A stretch of 64,000 nt of DNA from an uncultured Collinsella sp. (GCA_959026725.1 CAUFMG010000005.1:1-64000), one strand, 5' to 3'; counted from the stretch's first letter, positions 29,512 to 38,152 are shown. Translations and numbers: made by a program. Notes: generated by a model from the sequence alone, not told the origin.

Positions 29512-29537
29512 AAAAAAGGCCCGAGAAATCGGGCCTT
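29512..29537 (-). terminator. Terminator of the M42 peptidase gene
   Basis: A 9-bp stem AAGGCCCGA / TCGGGCCTT with a GAAA-like loop, and TTTTTT on the minus strand side. It lies 33 bases after the stop at 29571. Confidence 0.9.
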
Positions 29538-29570
29538 AGCGATTGGTCAGCCGAGTCGCAAGCTACTCCC

Positions 29571-30590
29571 CTAGCGCTGAACGTAGGCGCGAACCAGCTC
29601 GTAGGTATTGCGCACGCCGTCGATGTGGCTGCGCTCGTAGTTGTGGCTCGCGTACACGCCGGGGCCGATCAGACCATGGCGAATGTCGTAGCCGGCCGAG
29701 AGCGTGGCCTCGACGTCGGAGCCATAGTGCGGGTACACATCGATGGCGTAATCGAGCTCCAGCTCGCGCGCGATGTTGGACAGCGTGGTTACCAGGTCGT
29801 AGTTGTACGGACCGCCCGAATCCTTGGCGCAAATCGAAACCATGCGCTCGGTGCAGCCCAGGTCGTCGCCCACGCAGCCCATGTCCACGCTGATCATCTC
29901 GCGCGTGTCGGCCGGCACAAAGGCACCGCCGTGGCCGACCTCCTCGTACACCGTAAAGAGCAACGAAACCTTGCGCGAAAGCGTCACCTCGCCTTCGGCG
30001 ACGGCGCGGGCCAAACCCAGCAGAATCGACGCGGACAGCTTGTCGTCAAGGAAGCGACTCTTGATGTAGCCGCTCTCCGTCACCGTGGTGCGCGGATCCA
30101 TAGCGATGATGTCGCCGGTCTGAATACCCAGCTCGAGCACATCGTCCTTGCTGTCGACGTTCTCGTCGAGCAAGATCTCCATGTTCTTCTCGATGGTTTT
30201 GACCGGCTCATCGGCCACATGCGCCGAAGGCTCGGTATTGAGGACCACGCCCGTGTAGACATTGCCGTCACGCGTGTAGACGGTGCAGTTCTCGCCATCG
30301 GCCGTGGACCACTGGTGCCCGCCGAGGGTCGTGGGGCGCAGGCGACCATTGTCCTTAATGGAGCGCACCATGGCGCCCAGGGTATCGACATGGCTCGCCA
30401 ACACGAGCGGCTCACCCTCACCACCAAGCTCAACGAGCACATTGCCCTTATTGGAACGCTCAGGCCCAAAGCCCATATCGCGCAACGTCTCCATCAGATA
30501 ATCAGTAGCCGCACGGGTATAGCCCGTAGGCGAAGCAATCGAGGTAAGCGCCTTCAACTGGTCAGTAATATAGGAGAGCGTAGAATCCAT
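29571..30590 (-). CDS. M42-family metallo-aminopeptidase
   Basis: A 339-residue cytoplasmic peptidase of the M42 glutamyl-aminopeptidase/TET family, which trims peptides. Binuclear metal ligands and catalytic residues are present: HVD in LASHVDTLGAM, Asp in KSRFLDDKLSA, the Glu pair in VYEEVGHGG, Asp in SVDMG, and the late His in ASHNYERSH. The start at 30590 (MDSTLSYITDQ) is chosen because residues from the longer ORF to 30656 are not family-like. It is preceded by the 130-bp palindrome at 30719-30848 and has its own terminator. Confidence 0.9.
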   Translation of the reverse strand: MDSTLSYITDQLKALTSIASPTGYTRAATDYLMETLRDMGFGPERSNKGNVLVELGGEGEPLVLASHVDTLGAMVRSIKDNGRLRPTTLGGHQWSTADGENCTVYTRDGNVYTGVVLNTEPSAHVADEPVKTIEKNMEILLDENVDSKDDVLELGIQTGDIIAMDPRTTVTESGYIKSRFLDDKLSASILLGLARAVAEGEVTLSRKVSLLFTVYEEVGHGGAFVPADTREMISVDMGCVGDDLGCTERMVSICAKDSGGPYNYDLVTTLSNIARELELDYAIDVYPHYGSDVEATLSAGYDIRHGLIGPGVYASHNYERSHIDGVRNTYELVRAYVQR

Positions 30591-30718
30591 CTTGGACACC
30601 AAAGTCACCCTTTCATATCGAATTAAACCCACAGCAACGATACCACCGCGAACCATCTTTTTACCTAGCGAGATGACCCATCGAGCTCTTCAGAACTGCG
30701 CCCGCCACGATAACGAGC

Positions 30719-30848
30719 CGGCGGGCCCCTGCCCGTTAGCCCCACAATCTTTTCGCAGGACAGAAGGAGACCCCGCCGCACGTAGTGCGCAGCGGGGCCT
30801 CCGACATGTCCGAGGACGATTGTGGGGCTAACGGGCAGGGGCCCGCCG
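30719..30848. repeat. 130-bp palindrome with 31-bp perfect arms
   Basis: The left arm (30719-30749) and right arm (30818-30848) are perfect complements over 31 bases, including CTGCCCGTTAGCCCCAC. The interior has its own GACCCCGCC...GCGGGGCC-like stem around 30770-30800. It begins 7 bases after the fucO stop on the minus strand and ends before the M42 gene, so it could act as a terminator, though there is no T-run. Confidence 0.9.
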
Positions 30849-30854
30849 AACCAG

Positions 30855-32021
30855 TTAGGCAGCCGGGCAGATCTTCTTGAAGAGCTCGATGACGTCGTCG
30901 AGCGTCGCCTCGCGCGGGTTGCCCGGGAAGCAGGCGTCGGCCATGGCGTCCTTGGCCAGGACCTCGATCTCGTCAGCCTTCATGGCCTCGCAGACGTGCG
31001 GGATGTTCACGTCGGCAGAGAGCTGCTTAACGGCGGCGATGGCGGCATCGGCAGCCTCGTCGGTGCTCATGCCCGTGGTGTCAACGCCCATGGCGACGGC
31101 GACCTTGGCCAGGCGCTCGGCGCAAACCGGCTTGTTGAACTCCATGGCGATCGGCAGCAGCATGGCGCAAGCGACGCCGTGCGGGGTGTCGTAGTGAGCA
31201 GACAGGGTGTGAGCCATGGCGTGGTCGATGCCCAGGCCAACATTGGAGAAGCCCATGCCGGCAACATACTGGCCAAGAGCCATGCCCTCGCGGCCGGAGC
31301 CGGGCTGGCCGGACTTGGCCTCGGCAACGGAGTCGCGCAGGTTCTCGCTGATCAGCTTAATGGCCTCAAAGTGGAACATGTCGGAAAGCTCCCAGGCGCC
31401 CTTGGTGGTGTAGCCCTCGATGGCGTGGGTCAGTGCGTCCATGCCGGTGGAAGCGGTCAGGCCGGCGGGCATGGAAGCCATCATGTCGGGGTCGACGACG
31501 GCGACCTCGGGGGCGTCGTTGGTGTCAACGCACACGAACTTGCGGACCTTCTCGGGGTCGGTGATGACGTAGTTGATGGTCACCTCGGCAGCGGTACCGG
31601 CGGTCGTCGGCACGGCGATGGTGAACACGGCGTGATTCTTAGTCGGAGCAACGCCCTCGAGGCTGCGGACATCGGCGAACTCGGGGTTGTTGATGATGAT
31701 GCCGATGGCCTTAGCGGTGTCCATGGAGGAGCCGCCACCGATGGTCACGATAGCGTCAGCCTCGGCGGCCTTAAAGGCCTCGACGCCGTCCTTGACGTTC
31801 TGGATAGTGGGGTTGGGCTTGATCTCGGAGTAGAGGCTCCAAGCGATGCCGGCGGCGTCGAGCTCGTCGGTCACCTTAGCGGTAACGCCAAACTTGACCA
31901 GATCGGGGTCGGAGCAGACGAAGATCTTCTTGTAGCCACGACGCTGGAGCTCGCCGGGGATCTCCTTGATGGCGCCGGAACCATGATAAGAAATGGTATT
32001 GAGAACGAAACGATTAGCCAT
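30855..32021 (-). CDS. fucO: Iron-containing alcohol dehydrogenase, lactaldehyde reductase type
   Basis: A 388-residue group-III Fe-dependent dehydrogenase. It is close in sequence feel to lactaldehyde:propanediol oxidoreductase over its whole length: the start MANRFVLN, then AIGIIINNPEFADVRSLEG, TTAGTAAEVT and YVAGMGFSNVGLG. The NAD-binding loop GGGSSMDT and metal ligands (MDALTHAIE, then HAMAH and TPHG) are intact. It would reduce lactaldehyde from fucose or rhamnose breakdown to 1,2-propanediol. No fucose genes are adjacent, so the exact substrate is inferred. A GGGAGGC site precedes the ATG. Confidence 0.9.
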   Translation of the reverse strand: MANRFVLNTISYHGSGAIKEIPGELQRRGYKKIFVCSDPDLVKFGVTAKVTDELDAAGIAWSLYSEIKPNPTIQNVKDGVEAFKAAEADAIVTIGGGSSMDTAKAIGIIINNPEFADVRSLEGVAPTKNHAVFTIAVPTTAGTAAEVTINYVITDPEKVRKFVCVDTNDAPEVAVVDPDMMASMPAGLTASTGMDALTHAIEGYTTKGAWELSDMFHFEAIKLISENLRDSVAEAKSGQPGSGREGMALGQYVAGMGFSNVGLGIDHAMAHTLSAHYDTPHGVACAMLLPIAMEFNKPVCAERLAKVAVAMGVDTTGMSTDEAADAAIAAVKQLSADVNIPHVCEAMKADEIEVLAKDAMADACFPGNPREATLDDVIELFKKICPAA

Positions 32022-32079
32022 TGATAGCCTCCCATCGTGTGCGGGGCACCTATTACGCCCCGCGCTATAAGTTCCATCC

Positions 32080-32136
32080 TAACGCTTTTGAAACAAAAAA
32101 CGCGTGAGAACATCAAAGGTGTTAAAGCGTTTCAAC
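32080..32136. promoter_or_regulatory. Two LacI/CcpA-like operator candidates upstream of fucO
   Basis: TAACGCTTTTGAAA (32080-32093) and GTTAAAGCGTTTCAAC (32121-32136) share an AACGCTTT core in opposite orientations. Both resemble operators of LacI-family sugar regulators. They lie 60-115 bases before the fucO start, where control by carbon source would act. Confidence 0.35.
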
Positions 32137-32433
32137 AGAATAACGGAGCCCTAGTTCTTCCCTCCCGACAGCAGCGAAGGCTAGATTATAGGAGCAATCG
32201 CCCAAAGAATGCGACCGACTCAGTCTATAAATTGTTTCTGTTTTAGCAATATATGTTTGACAATACGTTTATAAAAAGATACTTTGTAGTGAATAACATG
32301 CATGCAGCAAATAACGTCATTCATTTTGTTAGAAATTGCCCATGCGGTTATTGCAGCTGCATCTACTGCAACGTACGGCGTAATTCTCCGCACGAAGCAG
32401 AAGACGGTTCCAATTCGATCGAGGCGATGACAC

Positions 32434-32973
32434 ATGGTGGCTAGTGGTCCTAAATCGAGCAAGACGGCTACAAACGAATATCGAATCTCAATTGAAGGTA
32501 ACCCTTATCCGCATACTCTGGCTCTCATCAACCCAGCGGGAGACAGCCTCAACATCAAAAAACATGGGTTCACGGGTCCACTAGGACAGCTATTGAGTCT
32601 TAAATATACCGTTTATGACGATGCAAATGAAAAACTCTTCACTGTCGTCGACGGTGGTTTTAGCAACATGCCCAGGGTTGCGCTCATCATCGAACACGAG
32701 GAAGTTGCGGTGTTTGATTATGGCCTAAACAGACTTGAGATGAAGTGCATAACGAACATACCGAATTACACAATAAAAGGTAACTTCCTATTTGGAGATT
32801 ACGATATATTCAGCCAACGGGAAGTGAAACTATCTTCAGTTATCGTCCTTCAATGTGATAAACAATCGTGCTTTAGCATACAGGTTTTGGATAAAGCCGA
32901 ATTAGCCGCCGCAATTGGAATACCTACAGCCATTGCCCTTCTTAGGGCTCGGATTGAAGAGCATCTCGAATAA
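32434..32973 (+). CDS. LURP-one-like (tubby C2-type) domain protein
   Basis: A 179-residue soluble protein. The strand pattern with NEKLFTVVDGG, IPNYTIKGNFLFGDYDI, and the final helix after SCFSIQVLDKAELAAAIG matches the layout of LURP-one-related/phospholipid-scramblase-fold domains; this is a pattern-based call. Composition is much more AT-rich than the surroundings, and the gap on both sides is AT-rich too, which suggests lateral acquisition. The ATG at 32434 has GAGG upstream. The preceding gap (32022-32433) holds the fucO operators but no convincing gene. Confidence 0.5.
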   Translation: MVASGPKSSKTATNEYRISIEGNPYPHTLALINPAGDSLNIKKHGFTGPLGQLLSLKYTVYDDANEKLFTVVDGGFSNMPRVALIIEHEEVAVFDYGLNRLEMKCITNIPNYTIKGNFLFGDYDIFSQREVKLSSVIVLQCDKQSCFSIQVLDKAELAAAIGIPTAIALLRARIEEHLE

Positions 32974-33000
32974 ATCGCAAAAAGCAGTTCGTAACAACAT

Positions 33001-33267
33001 TCAGGAGCTAGATAGTTTTTTTCCTGGCTCCTGGAACCGTATTACATAGTCTGCAAATTGTTCAAAACCATGTCCATGGTCCGCAATAATGGCGGCATGC
33101 TTTTTCATCTCCTGCGTAAACGCTACTTTCAAAAAGGATATCGAAACACTATCTAAATTGTTGCAAGACTCATCCAGACTAATAATAGAATAGCTGCTCA
33201 GAAAGGCTCTACAAAGCAATAAAGAGGACAGTTCTCCACCTTGATTATCAACTTGATTACTGTCGTC
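33001..33267 (-). pseudogene. Remnant of an ABC transporter ATPase (3' end only)
   Basis: Reading the minus strand from 33267 gives the C-terminal portion of an ABC ATPase: a degenerate signature NQGGELSSLLLCRAF, then Walker B SIISLDE, the D-loop NNLDS and an H-loop-like IIADHGHG. A stop codon (33268-33270) lies directly before, and no Walker A or N-terminal half is found upstream. The open part after the first start is only 72 codons. It is AT-rich like the LURP-one gene beside it. I read it as a decayed fragment, perhaps of a peptide/bacteriocin exporter. Confidence 0.6.
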
Positions 33268-33296
33268 TTATTTTGAATAAAAAGCTCTGACATATG

Positions 33297-33330
33297 TCCA
33301 TCCCCTTAACTAATCCATCCCCTTAACTAA
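33297..33330. repeat. 17-bp tandem direct repeat
   Basis: TCCATCCCCTTAACTAA occurs twice in a row without a gap (33297-33313 and 33314-33330), at the broken end of the ABC remnant. It may be a replication-slippage or insertion scar. Nothing else is visible between 33331 and 33437. Confidence 0.8.
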
Positions 33331-33437
33331 TAATCATAGCTGGAAAGATGACATTTTTATTCTATAGCCTCAAGCAACACGCTTTGCTGACGTCAAATCT
33401 TGTCATTACAAACATGCACCTTAGCGCTTAAGACTCC

Positions 33438-33468
33438 AAAAAAAGGGGCGGCCGAGATGGCCGTCCCC
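33438..33468 (-). terminator. Terminator of the YoaK-type gene
   Basis: The stem GGGGCGGCC / GGCCGTCCCC has a GAGAT loop. On the minus strand it is followed by TTTTTTTGG. It lies 52 bases after the stop at 33520. Confidence 0.85.
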
Positions 33469-33485
33469 TCCCCAATATTGATCAG

Positions 33486-33514
33486 TGCGGCAAAGGGACA
33501 GCCCCTTTGCCGCA
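33486..33514. repeat. Short GGGACAG-type palindrome
   Basis: TGCGGCAAAGGG (33486-33497) faces CCCTTTGCCGCA (33503-33514), a 12-bp perfect inverted repeat around ACAGC, just after the stop of the YoaK-type gene. Confidence 0.75.
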
Positions 33515-33519
33515 TTCGG

Positions 33520-34236
33520 TTACTTTCGGCAGCCCTCTTTCCAAGCCTCGGCCGCAACCTTCCAGCGTAAGCGCAAGTCGCGCTCGCGGTCGATGAACAT
33601 GATGGCAAACGCGACAAACAGCAGCAAGCTCGCCACGACGATGGCGTGCAGGCCCATGCGCTCAATACACCAGTTGCCCAACACGGCGCCAAACACAAAG
33701 GTAAAGATCACGCCAAAGTACAGCAGGCCGTTTTCCAAAAAGCCGCGCCTGTGGGTGATGATGTAATCGTCCACGTTTTGCAGCGCGTTGCGCAAGTTGC
33801 CGATGCACATGGTCGTAGCGATGCCGTGACCGTGGATCTTGCGGAAGCTCTCGACCTGCATGCCGCAGGCAAACGAGGTGAGGCAGTTGGCGAGCAGGTT
33901 GTAACCGCCACCGGGGATAAAGCTCACGCCCAGCAAGATGACGGCTTCAAAGAACACCGTCACCTGACGCCAGTGAATCACGCTGCCAAACCGCTCGTGC
34001 ACCAGGTCGGCAAGCATAATGCCCACAGCAAACGACACCACAGGGAAGAAGTAGCGCCCCGCAAGTACCCAATTGCCCTCCGAGATGCTCACGCCCACCA
34101 GCAAGATGTTGCCCGTCTGCGCGTTGGCGAAAACATGATCGCGCCCAATGTACGAATACACGTCCATAAAGCCACCGGCGAGCGCCAAGATGATGCCCAG
34201 CTCAATAGACTCCGATATCTGTTTGGCACGCTGCAT
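33520..34236 (-). CDS. YoaK/DUF1275 family membrane protein
   Basis: A 238-residue protein with about six hydrophobic helices. Family hallmarks include GGFMDVYSYIGRDHVFANAQTGN near the start, then ACGMQVESFRKI and THRRGFLENGLLYFGVIFTFVFGA. Function is unknown; the family is often found in gut bacteria. The start at 34236 (MQRAKQISES) follows GGAGG by about 10 bases; the ORF extends to 34392, but that part has no hydrophobic or family-like content. A terminator and a small palindrome follow. Confidence 0.85.
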   Translation of the reverse strand: MQRAKQISESIELGIILALAGGFMDVYSYIGRDHVFANAQTGNILLVGVSISEGNWVLAGRYFFPVVSFAVGIMLADLVHERFGSVIHWRQVTVFFEAVILLGVSFIPGGGYNLLANCLTSFACGMQVESFRKIHGHGIATTMCIGNLRNALQNVDDYIITHRRGFLENGLLYFGVIFTFVFGAVLGNWCIERMGLHAIVVASLLLFVAFAIMFIDRERDLRLRWKVAAEAWKEGCRK

Positions 34237-34445
34237 CGTCGTGCATCCTCCTTGTTGACGACTCTCTCGTGCGTTGGCGGAAACATAGCCGCCGTTCATA
34301 CTGTAACCCATTGACAACATGGCGTGCGCGCGAGACGACCCCTTCGACACAGGGATACACAGTCTGGAAACAAACGACACCCGCATCGACACGCCGATCC
34401 GCTAGCTCATGTACTCCACCAGTCTTTTTAGCCCCATTACAGTTT

Positions 34446-34471
34446 GAGTCGTCCGAAAGGGCGGCTCTTTT
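34446..34471 (+). terminator. Orphan terminator-like hairpin left of the IS110 element
   Basis: A 9-bp stem with G-T pairs (GAGTCGTCC / GGGCGGCTC) and a GAAA loop, followed by TTTT on the plus strand. No plus-strand gene precedes it, so it may be a leftover of a lost gene or mark the left flank of the insertion. Confidence 0.55.
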
Positions 34472-34499
34472 CCGTTGCACGGTTATACGATTGAGCCGT

Positions 34500-34696
34500 A
34501 CCGGTGGTCGCTGGCCGACCGCCCCGGACGGCCGTCAGCCCCTGCCCCGTAGAGGGCCCGGGACGTGTTGCCGCCGGGGCGGGAGGGGCCGCGGAGAACG
34601 ACTGATAGAGATGTGCCGGGCCCGGACCGGGCCACGGCCGGGTAATGTGGGTGTCGCTTCCGCGGCTAACGGCCGGCTCAAGGGAGAGGATACACC
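34500..34696 (+). ncRNA. Candidate bridge RNA region of the IS110 element
   Basis: In the IS110 family a structured RNA encoded in the non-coding end upstream of the transposase guides target and donor choice. Here about 200 bases of very GC-rich sequence precede the ATG, with complementary segments such as GGCCCGG / CCGGGCC near 34617-34633 and GCCGCCGGGGCGGGAGG further left. This matches expected place and size; the fold and loop guides were not computed. Confidence 0.4.
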
Positions 34697-35863
34697 ATGC
34701 CTGCAGCAGAGGCGCCCGTGGCCTACCTGGGGATCGACGTCGGGAAGAGCTCGCACAGCGCGTGCGCGCTCGATGCGGGAGGGGGCGTCGCCTTCAGGGC
34801 CGAGCTGGCCAACAGGCCCGACGACATCGACCGGGTGCTCGAGCGGGCCGGCTCCGGCGCGCTGGTCGTCGTCGACCAGAAGCGGAACATCGGCGCGCTG
34901 GTCCTCGCGCGCGCCCATGCGCACGGGAACCCCTGCGCCTACCTGCCCGGATATGCCGAGAAGCAGGCCCGCGGGATGTTCCCCGGCATCGCGAAGACCG
35001 ACGCCATCGACGCCGAGGTGATCGCGCGCACCGCGCTCGGCGTGCCCCGCGCCCTCAGGCCGGCGCCCGAGGAGCCCGAGGGGGCCGCCTCGCTGCGGAT
35101 CCTGTCGTCGCAGCGCGAGTTCGCGTCGTCCGCCAGGACCCGCGCGAAGAACAGGCTGCGCGCGACCCTGCTCGAGGCCGACCCCGCGCTCGAGGGCGCG
35201 GTCGACCCGTCGAGCCGCTGGCAGGTGTCGATGCTGGCCGAGTTCGGCGGGGCCGCCGGGTGCTCGGCCGCCGGTTGGCGCAGGTTCTCGAGCGCCGCCA
35301 GGCGCGCGGGCGCCCCCGCGGCGGGGGCCAGGAGGCTCTGGGAGGCGCTGCTGGCCTCGTCGCGCTCGGGAAGGCGGCTCCCGGCCGGCGAGGACGTCGC
35401 GGTCCGGATACTCGCCCGGGAGATAGCCTCCCTCGACGCCGACATCGAGGAACTCGACTCGCTCGTGGCCGACTCGCTGGCGGGCGACGAGGTCTACGAG
35501 TGCCTCCTCACGGTGCCCGGGATCGGCCCCAAGACCGCCGCGGCGCTGGTGACGTCGATCGACATATCCGCGTTCAGGGGGCACGACGAGCTCGCGAGCT
35601 ATTGCGGCGTGGCGCCGTCCGATAGGCGCTCCGGGAGCAGCATCAGGTCGACGTCGCCGCAGCACGGCGGGAACAGGCAGCTCAAGAACCTGCTCATATT
35701 CAGCTGCAACTCCCTCATCGGCACGGACAACAGGTTCGGGAGGTACTACGGGGAGTGCAGGGCGAGGGGGATGAGGCACAGCAAGGCGCTGAAGGCGGTC
35801 GCGAGGAAGAGGCTCAAGGTCATCTACGCGATCATGCGCGACGCCGTCCCGTACGCGGCCTAG
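34697..35863 (+). CDS. IS110-family transposase (DEDD recombinase)
   Basis: A 388-residue transposase. The N-terminal RuvC-like DEDD domain shows D in YLGIDVGKSSHSA and the pair in KTDAIDAEVIA. A coiled middle region follows. The C-terminal Tnp_20 domain has LTVPGIGPKTAAALVTSID and a serine-containing APSDRRSGSSI, followed by GGNRQLKNLLIFSCN, where the catalytic Ser is expected. All core parts are present, so it is probably active or recently active. GGGAGAGGA precedes the start. Codon use is extremely GC-rich compared with neighbours. Confidence 0.92.
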   Translation: MPAAEAPVAYLGIDVGKSSHSACALDAGGGVAFRAELANRPDDIDRVLERAGSGALVVVDQKRNIGALVLARAHAHGNPCAYLPGYAEKQARGMFPGIAKTDAIDAEVIARTALGVPRALRPAPEEPEGAASLRILSSQREFASSARTRAKNRLRATLLEADPALEGAVDPSSRWQVSMLAEFGGAAGCSAAGWRRFSSAARRAGAPAAGARRLWEALLASSRSGRRLPAGEDVAVRILAREIASLDADIEELDSLVADSLAGDEVYECLLTVPGIGPKTAAALVTSIDISAFRGHDELASYCGVAPSDRRSGSSIRSTSPQHGGNRQLKNLLIFSCNSLIGTDNRFGRYYGECRARGMRHSKALKAVARKRLKVIYAIMRDAVPYAA

Positions 35864-36019
35864 CGGGCGGCGGGATCAACCGAAGGGGAAGCGGGGGCGC
35901 CGGGCGCCCGGATGCGTCATGCCGAAATGGCGCGAAGCACGCGGTTGACAAAACTATAGAGACACGTCCCAAAAAGACTGGTTACAATTACGTGCAGCAT
36001 ACAAACACCGGGAGGGATC

Positions 36020-38152
36020 GTGGCAAAAAAGCCTCAGCACGCTCAGAACAACCAGCGCAGTCAGCAGGGCAAACAGGGCCAGCAGCAAAAGCGCGGCGGT
36101 AAGGCGCAGGGTGGGCACACCACGCATACCCCAGCAGCGCTCACACGCCCCTGGCGCCCGGGCCGCGATAAGTTCCTCCCCGTCAGCCGCGCCGACATGG
36201 ATGCGCGCGGCTGGGACCAGTGCGACTTTGTCTACATCTGCGGCGACGCCTACGTGGACCACCCCAGCTTTGGTATGGCCATCATCAGCCGCGTCCTCGA
36301 CGCGCACGGCTACAAAGTGGGCATCATCTGCCAGCCCGACTGGACCGACCCCGCCAGCATCACGGTGCTCGGTGAGCCGCGCCTGGGCTTTTTGGTCAGC
36401 GCCGGCAACATGGACTCCATGGTCAACCACTATTCGGTGACCAAGCACCGTCGCCATACCGACGCCTATACCCCCGGTGGCGAGGAGGGGCACCGCCCCA
36501 ATCGTGCCGTCACGGTCTACGGCAACCTCATCCGTCAGACGTTCAAGGACGCTCCCATCATCATCGGCGGCATCGAGGCAAGCCTGCGCCGCCTGGCTCA
36601 CTACGACTACTGGCAGGACAAGCTCAAGCGCTCGGTACTGCTCGACTCGGGCGCCGACATCCTCATCTACGGCATGGGCGAGCACGCGATTGTCGAAATT
36701 GCCGACGCGCTCGACGCGGGACTGCCTGTCGATCAGATCACCTATATCAACGGCACCGTCTACCGCACGAGCTCGCTCGACGAGGTCTACGACTACGACC
36801 TGCTGCCCAGCTGGGACGACCTTGCCGCCGACAAGCTCAACTACGCGCGCAGCTTTAACGTGCAGCAGCAGAATATGGACCCCATCACCGGGCATCGCCT
36901 GGTAGAGCCCTACCCCAACAGCGTCTATGTGGTGCAGAACCCGCCGTCGGCGACACTCACCACCGACGAGATGGACGAGGTGGCCGAACTCCCCTACGCA
37001 CGCGATTGGCATCCCGATTACGACGCGGCGGGCGGCGTGCCGGCCTTTGCCGAGATCAAGTTTTCCATTAGCTCCAACCGCGGCTGTTTTGGCGAGTGCT
37101 CGTTTTGCGCCCTCACCTTCCACCAAGGCCGCGTGCTGCAGATGCGCAGCCACGACTCGATCATGCGCGAGGCCGAGCTGCTCACGCACGACCCCGAGTT
37201 TAAGGGCTACATCAACGACGTGGGTGGACCGACGGCCAACTTTAGCCGCCCCGCCTGCGACAAGCAGCTCAAGCACGGTGTGTGCAAGAACAAGCGCTGT
37301 CTGTGGCCGAGCGTATGCAAGAACATGGTGGTCGACGAAAGCGGCTACACGCAGCTGTTGCGCGACCTGCGCCAGCTGCCGGGCGTCAAGAAGGTCTTCG
37401 TGCGCAGCGGCATCCGTTTTGACTACACCATGGCCGATGCCTCGGACGAGTTTTTACGCGAGCTGCTGGAACACCATGTCTCGGGCCAGCTACGCGTGGC
37501 GCCCGAGCACGTGAGCGACGCGGTGCTGTCCGTGATGGGCAAGCCGAGCCGAGCCGTCTACGATGCGTTCTGCCGCAAATTTGAGCGCCTGAACCGCGAG
37601 TATGGACTCAAGCAGTATGTTGTGCCGTATCTGATATCGAGCCATCCCGGCTCGACGATGAAGGAAGCCGTGGACCTCGCCGAGGCCGTGCGCGACATGG
37701 GCTACATGCCCGAGCAGGTGCAGGACTTCTACCCCACGCCGTCCACCATGTCGACCTGTATGTACTACACCGGCGTGGATCCGCGCACCATGGAGCCGAT
37801 CTATGTGGCGCGCGACCCGCACGAGAAGGCCATGCAACGTGCGCTCATCCAGTATCGCAAGCCCGAGAACTACAAGCTCGTGCGCGAGGCGCTGGAAAAA
37901 GCCGGCCGCCGCGATCTGATTGGCTACACCAAGCATTGCCTGATTCGTCCCGTGCCGCCGCGCCCGGGCGAGACATCTGCCAACGGCGGGCATGGAACCG
38001 GCAAGAAGGGCGGCAAGCCGCACGGTGGCGCCGGCAAGGGGCCCAAGGGTAGCAAGGGGCACAGCGGCATGTCGCGCGCACAGAACACTGCCGGTCGCAA
38101 TCGCGCGGCCCAGGGGCGTCAGGGCGCCAACGGAGGCGGACGCCGCAACTAG
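36020..38152 (+). CDS. YgiQ family radical SAM protein
   Basis: A 710-residue radical-SAM protein of the YgiQ/UPF0313 family, function unknown. An N-terminal B12-binding-like region (LPVSRADMDARGWDQCDFVYI, then HPSFGMAIISRVLDA) is followed by the 4Fe-4S motif C-x3-C-x2-C in SSNRGCFGECSFCALTFHQG. The C-terminal 60 residues are a Gly/Lys-rich basic tail, as is the first part (QNNQRSQQGKQGQQQKR). The GTG start follows GGGAGGG. A possible -10 (TACAAT, 35983-35988) lies just after the presumed right end of the insertion sequence. Its stop overlaps the stop of the convergent CPBP gene by 3 bases. Confidence 0.9.
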   Translation: MAKKPQHAQNNQRSQQGKQGQQQKRGGKAQGGHTTHTPAALTRPWRPGRDKFLPVSRADMDARGWDQCDFVYICGDAYVDHPSFGMAIISRVLDAHGYKVGIICQPDWTDPASITVLGEPRLGFLVSAGNMDSMVNHYSVTKHRRHTDAYTPGGEEGHRPNRAVTVYGNLIRQTFKDAPIIIGGIEASLRRLAHYDYWQDKLKRSVLLDSGADILIYGMGEHAIVEIADALDAGLPVDQITYINGTVYRTSSLDEVYDYDLLPSWDDLAADKLNYARSFNVQQQNMDPITGHRLVEPYPNSVYVVQNPPSATLTTDEMDEVAELPYARDWHPDYDAAGGVPAFAEIKFSISSNRGCFGECSFCALTFHQGRVLQMRSHDSIMREAELLTHDPEFKGYINDVGGPTANFSRPACDKQLKHGVCKNKRCLWPSVCKNMVVDESGYTQLLRDLRQLPGVKKVFVRSGIRFDYTMADASDEFLRELLEHHVSGQLRVAPEHVSDAVLSVMGKPSRAVYDAFCRKFERLNREYGLKQYVVPYLISSHPGSTMKEAVDLAEAVRDMGYMPEQVQDFYPTPSTMSTCMYYTGVDPRTMEPIYVARDPHEKAMQRALIQYRKPENYKLVREALEKAGRRDLIGYTKHCLIRPVPPRPGETSANGGHGTGKKGGKPHGGAGKGPKGSKGHSGMSRAQNTAGRNRAAQGRQGANGGGRRN

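Larger units (their letters stand above)
34480..35965 (+). mobile_element. IS110-family insertion sequence (ends approximate)
   Basis: A block of strikingly higher GC than its flanks, holding one intact transposase. IS110 elements lack terminal inverted repeats and target-site duplications, so the ends cannot be fixed by eye. The left end is placed where GC jumps after the hairpin at 34446-34471. The right end is placed near the AT-rich TTGACAAAACTATAGAGACA stretch (35945-35964). It sits between the YoaK-type gene and YgiQ without breaking a recognisable gene. Confidence 0.65.

Noticed and set aside
32253..32444. 63-codon plus frame with a Cys-rich patch before the LURP-one-like gene
   Set aside because: It has no ribosome site and no family resemblance, and it overlaps the start of the next gene; the Cys patch alone is not enough.
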